Assembly (NCBI GenBank): GCA_019235595.1
Contig: JAFAKI010000105.1
Coordinates: 1 to 18,628, forward strand
Direction of reading: 5' to 3'
From: Mucilaginibacter sp.
GTDB taxonomy: Bacteria > Bacteroidota > Bacteroidia > Sphingobacteriales > Sphingobacteriaceae
DNA length: 18,628 nt
Shown: positions 15,001 through 18,628 of the stretch, one piece after another
Layout: each line of letters opens with the position of its first letter
Numbering within the stretch: the stretch's first letter is position 1
The notes under the pieces: generated by a model
Database searches by the model: none
The model's input: only the letters and a program-made list of their open reading frames with translations
What the model was told of the DNA's origin: nothing
Made by a program: the position numbers and the translations under genes

Positions 15001-16166
15001 TGGGCGAGCGTAAAATAATCTACCTGGATCACCATGCCACGACACCGGTTGACCTCCGCGTGTTGCAGGACATGCTGCCTTATTTTACCGAGGTTTATGG
15101 GAATGCGGCCAGCATCGATCACGAATATGGGTATGAAGCCAAGCAAGCAGTAGATAAAGCGCGTGAGCAAATCGCTAAAGCGATAAACGCCCAATCAGAA
15201 GAAATTATCTTTACCAGCGGCGCTACCGAGTCGGATAATATTGCCCTATTCGGTGTGGCGGAAAAGTATGGACATCGGGGCAAGCATATCATCACTGCGG
15301 TAACAGAACATAAAGCTGTTTTAGATTGCTGTAAGCGTCTGGAAGAGATGGGATATACTGTTACTTATCTGCCGGTGGATGAATTTGGGCTGATCGATCT
15401 GCAATCGCTGGAAAAAGCCATAACGCCTAAAACGATATTGATCTCTATTATGGCTGCCAACAATGAAATTGGCACCATTGCACCTTTGGAAGAAATTGGC
15501 AGGATTGCCAAAAAACATAATGTTTTCTTTCATTCCGACGCTGCGCAGGCCGTTGGGCATATTCCAATCGATGTGCAGAAAATGAATATCGATATTTTAT
15601 CGATCTCCGGGCATAAACTGTATGGTCCTAAAGGAATAGGCGTACTATACCGTCGTAAAAGTAACCCGCGTGTCAATCTCAGCCCGGTGATTTATGGGGG
15701 CGGACATGAGAAGGGGCTTCGTTCCGGTACGCTCAATGTACCTGCTATAGTCGGCATAGGAAAAGCCGTTGAATTAGCATGCAAAGAGATGGCCCCTGCT
15801 GAAAAGAGGTATCGCCAGTTAACCGATTATCTTTGGAAGGCTCTTAAAACGGACTTTCCCGGTATCTTACTAAATGGTCACCCTGAAAAACGACTTGCCC
15901 ATAACTTAAACATCAGCATACCTGGTATAGAAAGTAAGGCATTGATCGTTCTGCTAAAAGACGTGGCCGTTTCCGCTGGGTCGGCTTGTACCACTAATAG
16001 TGTTGAGCCCTCACATGTCATCTGCGCTTTAGGTTTTGGAGAGGGTCGCGCTCATAATGCAATCCGTATCAGCGTTGGCCGGTTCACTGGTGCTGAAGAT
16101 ATTGAACAAGCTGTGCAATCACTATCAAAAGCTGTTAAAGGTTTATTGCAATTGTCCTCGGTTTAA
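15000..16166 (+). CDS. dndA: Cysteine desulfurase DndA (IscS-like)
   Basis: This 388-aa PLP enzyme removes sulfur from cysteine as a persulfide and supplies it to DndC, whose Fe-S cluster and sulfur chemistry need it. The class V aminotransferase/NifS-IscS features are clear: YLDHHATTPVD at the start, FTSGATESDNIALFG, TEHKAVLDCC, HSDAAQAVGH, and K206 in SISGHKLYGPKG as the PLP lysine. C330 in SAGSACTTNSVEPSHV is the persulfide cysteine. Length is typical of IscS-like proteins (about 400 aa). It is the last gene of the operon rather than divergent from it as in Streptomyces. Being dedicated to the dnd cluster, I call it DndA; a housekeeping IscS role cannot be excluded. Its TAA overlaps the stop of the facing gene. 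Confidence 0.88.
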   Translation: MGERKIIYLDHHATTPVDLRVLQDMLPYFTEVYGNAASIDHEYGYEAKQAVDKAREQIAKAINAQSEEIIFTSGATESDNIALFGVAEKYGHRGKHIITAVTEHKAVLDCCKRLEEMGYTVTYLPVDEFGLIDLQSLEKAITPKTILISIMAANNEIGTIAPLEEIGRIAKKHNVFFHSDAAQAVGHIPIDVQKMNIDILSISGHKLYGPKGIGVLYRRKSNPRVNLSPVIYGGGHEKGLRSGTLNVPAIVGIGKAVELACKEMAPAEKRYRQLTDYLWKALKTDFPGILLNGHPEKRLAHNLNISIPGIESKALIVLLKDVAVSAGSACTTNSVEPSHVICALGFGEGRAHNAIRISVGRFTGAEDIEQAVQSLSKAVKGLLQLSSV

Positions 16167-18169
16167 TTGTCATTGGCGATTCCATGCCTGTTTGCGCCAA
16201 TGGTGTTTTCATAAAATGGAAACTCAAGTATAGCGTCCTCAAATTCTTCTTTGTGGTGATGTAGGCTTAAATTATCTTTACTCAGCTTCCAATCTAATGG
16301 ATTTTGAATAAATTCTACGAACTCGTCGGTCGAAATTTTATCGCCTGCAATAAATCTATCTTCACCCATATTTCGCCCGTCTGCTGTGATGTAACTAACG
16401 GTAGCACCATTGATTATTTGCATTAATGCACTTGTACTCACAATTGGGATATCATCACATTGCCAATTATTGTAGATTTCAGCATTCGTTACAACCAACC
16501 CCTGAATGACATTAATTTTTTCGATTTCCACGTTGGTAAAATACCTGGATAATATTCGATGATCTTCACCTATCGCCTGCTGTGCTTTTTTTGTTTGCTG
16601 GACACCATGGATTAGCTTTTTCCTGAACTTCCATTGCTCAAAATGATTGACGCCATAACCGTAATAACTTTTCACCTGAATGATTAGCAAAAGGTTATCT
16701 CTTATAGCTAAGAGATCAATGTCCGTAATTAGCTTGCCATCTCTCTTTAATTTGACACCGCTCACCACCTTACACTCGAAACTATTAAGTAATAAACCTT
16801 CCAGATAAATCTCCCAGGCTTTTCCCACCCTGACAGCAATTGTCCCTCCGTTCATAAACTGATTCCGCACCCATATTTGTCCATCTTTTTCAGATAAATA
16901 GTCAAGCGCATAAACTGTTCCGTCGCGATCCCGAAGGAAAGGTGCTGTATGGAGTTCGAGATCATTCTTAATCACCGGACCAGACAGGAACGACGCTAAA
17001 TCAGCCCGGCAATCTATCCCGTCAATAGTGACTTGTTCTAAAAATTCTTTAATTACCGGGAGCGGAATTTCACCGCAAGTAAAATGAAATTGATAGCCGC
17101 GATCCAGCTTTTTCAATGCTTTACCCACCTTGACAAATGCGACCAAAGCAGTAGCAGCAATATATTGGGAAAAAATTTCTGGTGTATCCCGAGTGACGAT
17201 AACTAAAATATCATCCTCCAAATCTATGTCGTGAAGGGTTCGCTTAACCTCTTTTTTAATACTGGCTTTCTCTTCTGCTGAAAAACCTGAAACAGCAATC
17301 TCGTAATATTGCCAGGCAAAATCAACCGCCTCATCTGCTACGCTTTCTAATTGCAATTGCAGCCAAAGCGGATACTTTCTACCCTTCATTTTTTGAGAAA
17401 CCATCCTTTTTAAGCTGATATCCCGTGCAAGTTCCAGCCGCTCGTCAACGATTTCAAAAGTAAAAACAGGTTTGCTTCCCTGATGGACAGATTTGATCCG
17501 CCATTCGCCATAAGTGATCTTTGAAAGTGCATAATCGTAGGAATTTATTTCTGCACATAGCTGTAGCGCGCCATTAAAGGCTTCTATTTCATTACGAGTT
17601 GATATTCCAATAAATTCATTGTTTATTTCATCGGTACGCCATTTTAAAAAGCAGGTAACTAACTTTATGACGGCAAACAAATAGTCATTTGTTACCCCTT
17701 TAAAGGTATTAAAACTCCACTCGGACGACTCGGCTCTGCTACCATTGGTTTTTATGCGATCATTAACTTCATTTATATAACGAATGAAGTGGTCGTTTAC
17801 CTCAGTAATATATCGGTCTACTTCTGTAAACGTGATGAATAGCAGTTCTTTTAAATTGCGATTTAATAGAAACCCGATCTTTGTTTTTACTTGTGATTCG
17901 AGCTTCTCTCCCGATAAAAGATAGATTCGCAAGAATGAAAGATACATTTCTTCGTCTGCCAGCTGTGCAGCATCTGTAATCAACCGCCAGAGGCAGCTTT
18001 GATACGCTTTTTCAAGCGCATCAAAGTGCTCCTTATTAACTAAAACTTTCTGTTCGCGGATAATTTTAAATATCTCCGGATCATTTATTTGTTCAAAATA
18101 GCGGTTTACGAAAGTAATATCCCCATCTCTTAACGCTTTCTTTACTTGTGAGATATTTGTGCTGTTCAT
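16163..18169 (-). CDS. Uncharacterised protein with PD-(D/E)xK-like nuclease domain
   Basis: This 668-aa protein is not one I can name. The first 430 residues or so look mainly helical with no recognised motif, apart from the near-repeated ITEVNDHFIR/INEVNDRIK at about 121-139. From about residue 445 a restriction-endonuclease-like fold is apparent. A helix VGKAWEIYLEGLLL offers E453 or E457, then ITDIDLLAIRDNLLLIIQVKS has D483/D485 and Q498-V-K500. This is the D...(E/Q)xK active-site pattern with Q as in Mrr-type enzymes, and LLAI/LIIQVK form the expected beta strands. The call rests on motif reading only. It faces dndA with overlapping stop codons and lies 19 bases downstream of an HNH gene on the same strand. 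Location suggests a restriction partner of the phosphorothioate system, but a separate type IV or Mrr-like defence is equally possible. Confidence 0.6.
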   Translation of the reverse strand: MNSTNISQVKKALRDGDITFVNRYFEQINDPEIFKIIREQKVLVNKEHFDALEKAYQSCLWRLITDAAQLADEEMYLSFLRIYLLSGEKLESQVKTKIGFLLNRNLKELLFITFTEVDRYITEVNDHFIRYINEVNDRIKTNGSRAESSEWSFNTFKGVTNDYLFAVIKLVTCFLKWRTDEINNEFIGISTRNEIEAFNGALQLCAEINSYDYALSKITYGEWRIKSVHQGSKPVFTFEIVDERLELARDISLKRMVSQKMKGRKYPLWLQLQLESVADEAVDFAWQYYEIAVSGFSAEEKASIKKEVKRTLHDIDLEDDILVIVTRDTPEIFSQYIAATALVAFVKVGKALKKLDRGYQFHFTCGEIPLPVIKEFLEQVTIDGIDCRADLASFLSGPVIKNDLELHTAPFLRDRDGTVYALDYLSEKDGQIWVRNQFMNGGTIAVRVGKAWEIYLEGLLLNSFECKVVSGVKLKRDGKLITDIDLLAIRDNLLLIIQVKSYYGYGVNHFEQWKFRKKLIHGVQQTKKAQQAIGEDHRILSRYFTNVEIEKINVIQGLVVTNAEIYNNWQCDDIPIVSTSALMQIINGATVSYITADGRNMGEDRFIAGDKISTDEFVEFIQNPLDWKLSKDNLSLHHHKEEFEDAILEFPFYENTIGANRHGIANDN

Positions 18170-18188
18170 AACTAATCCAGGCTTGGCA

Positions 18189-18628
18189 CTATATATTAAA
18201 TATCTTGCAGGCCATATCTTTCAAACTTTGTTCACGATTCTTTAATGTAGTGGCGTCCCATTGAGGATAGACTCCAATCAAAGTATTTAGCCTGACGGAA
18301 GATTGTTGAAATATGGGTCTTTTAGTATTAAAATCATTGTTTGCGCCGAGTACGTTGTCACCAGGACCCATAAAGGTTAGGTTACCGATGGTGTTTTTTA
18401 ACGGCTCCATTGTTTGATTTATGACGGCACCCTGTGCGTTCTTAGGATAAATATGTTCAATCGTGGTATATGAAAAATCGTATATCCTGCTTTTATCAAG
18501 ACAAGTTGGTTCTCCGGCAGCACCCAATTCATACCATCTGCAATAATGCTCAAGAGTCATTAAAAAGTATTTAATCGGTTGATTTGACCCACCGTCTTTA
18601 TAATTGAGGCTGTCTATCAGATTTTTAA
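18189..18628 (-). CDS. HNH (DUF1524/GmrSD-like) protein, C-terminal part (partial)
   Basis: The frame is open from the window edge; the visible 145 codons end in TAG at 18189-18191. An ATG at 18560 is internal, since 22 sense codons (reading ...GGSNQPIKYFL) precede it without a stop, so the true start lies outside. The order YFLMTLEHYCRW ... TTIEHIYPKN ... NTIGNLTFMGPGDNVLGANNDFNTKR matches the DUF1524 HNH domain: H in EHIYPKN, then the GNLT...N.. N..F..K pattern. In known proteins DUF1524 follows a DUF262 ParB-like NTPase domain (GmrSD, SspE). Whether DUF262 is present here cannot be seen. It likely precedes the 668-aa gene in one operon, with a 19-base gap. SspE is a phosphorothioate-linked nuclease, making a restriction role plausible. 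Confidence 0.75.
   Translation of the reverse strand, partial: KNLIDSLNYKDGGSNQPIKYFLMTLEHYCRWYELGAAGEPTCLDKSRIYDFSYTTIEHIYPKNAQGAVINQTMEPLKNTIGNLTFMGPGDNVLGANNDFNTKRPIFQQSSVRLNTLIGVYPQWDATTLKNREQSLKDMACKIFNI

Noticed and set aside
1..18628. CRISPR arrays, tRNA and rRNA genes, insertion-sequence transposases
   Set aside because: I looked for regularly spaced direct repeats, tRNA-like GTTCRA...CCA patterns and DDE-type products and saw none that hold up; the short tandem repeats are only 7-12 nt without spacers.

Overview
The window reads as a chromosomal segment of a Bacteroidota bacterium, most likely Sphingobacteriaceae (Pedobacter/Mucilaginibacter type). The grounds are Bacteroidota-type families (a TIGR02757/DUF2400 protein, a NdpA-like nucleoid protein), weak Shine-Dalgarno sites, a TAnnTTTG-type promoter and the style of the mobile-element genes. 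All names come from reading the translations; no database search was possible.

Positions 1-7030 are ordinary chromosome: the C-terminus of prolyl-tRNA synthetase, a PLP enzyme of the cystathionine gamma-synthase/lyase family, a TIGR02757 protein that appears to carry a REP-like palindrome inside its reading frame, a DUF2278 (YukJ-like) protein, a small exported protein divergent from a small cytoplasmic protein, a NdpA/YejK-like nucleoid-associated protein with a small upstream partner, and mnmE. Two genes here (the PLP enzyme and mnmE) start inside tandem 7-nt repeats carrying ATGA, with inverse-complement copies just upstream.

Positions 7031 to about 11030 look like the eroded left part of an integrative element. 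It begins at the 3' end of mnmE, a gene end known as an integration site in other bacteria. It holds a chimeric ORF that joins the zinc-finger N-terminus of a tyrosine integrase to the N-terminal domain of RadC, a gene-poor structured stretch (7871-8516), a Lys/Pro/Glu-rich protein, a 42-aa ORF, a DUF932 gene broken by a frameshift, and a 181-aa protein of unknown function. The element has lost its integrase catalytic domain here and is probably no longer mobile by itself.

Positions 11209-16166 carry a compact, overlapping operon dndC-dndD-dndE-dndA for phosphorothioate (PT) modification of the DNA backbone. DndA supplies cysteine sulfur, DndC is the Fe-S/PP-loop sulfur-transfer enzyme, DndD the SMC-like ATPase and DndE the small DNA-binding partner. 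No dndB precedes it. Converging on it, with stop codons overlapping in one TTAA, is a two-gene minus-strand unit: a 668-aa protein with an apparent PD-(D/E)xK (QxK) nuclease domain, and the C-terminal part of an HNH (DUF1524/GmrSD-like) protein that runs off the window. DndFGH is not seen. The best candidate for something new is therefore a PT system whose restriction arm is this nuclease/HNH pair.
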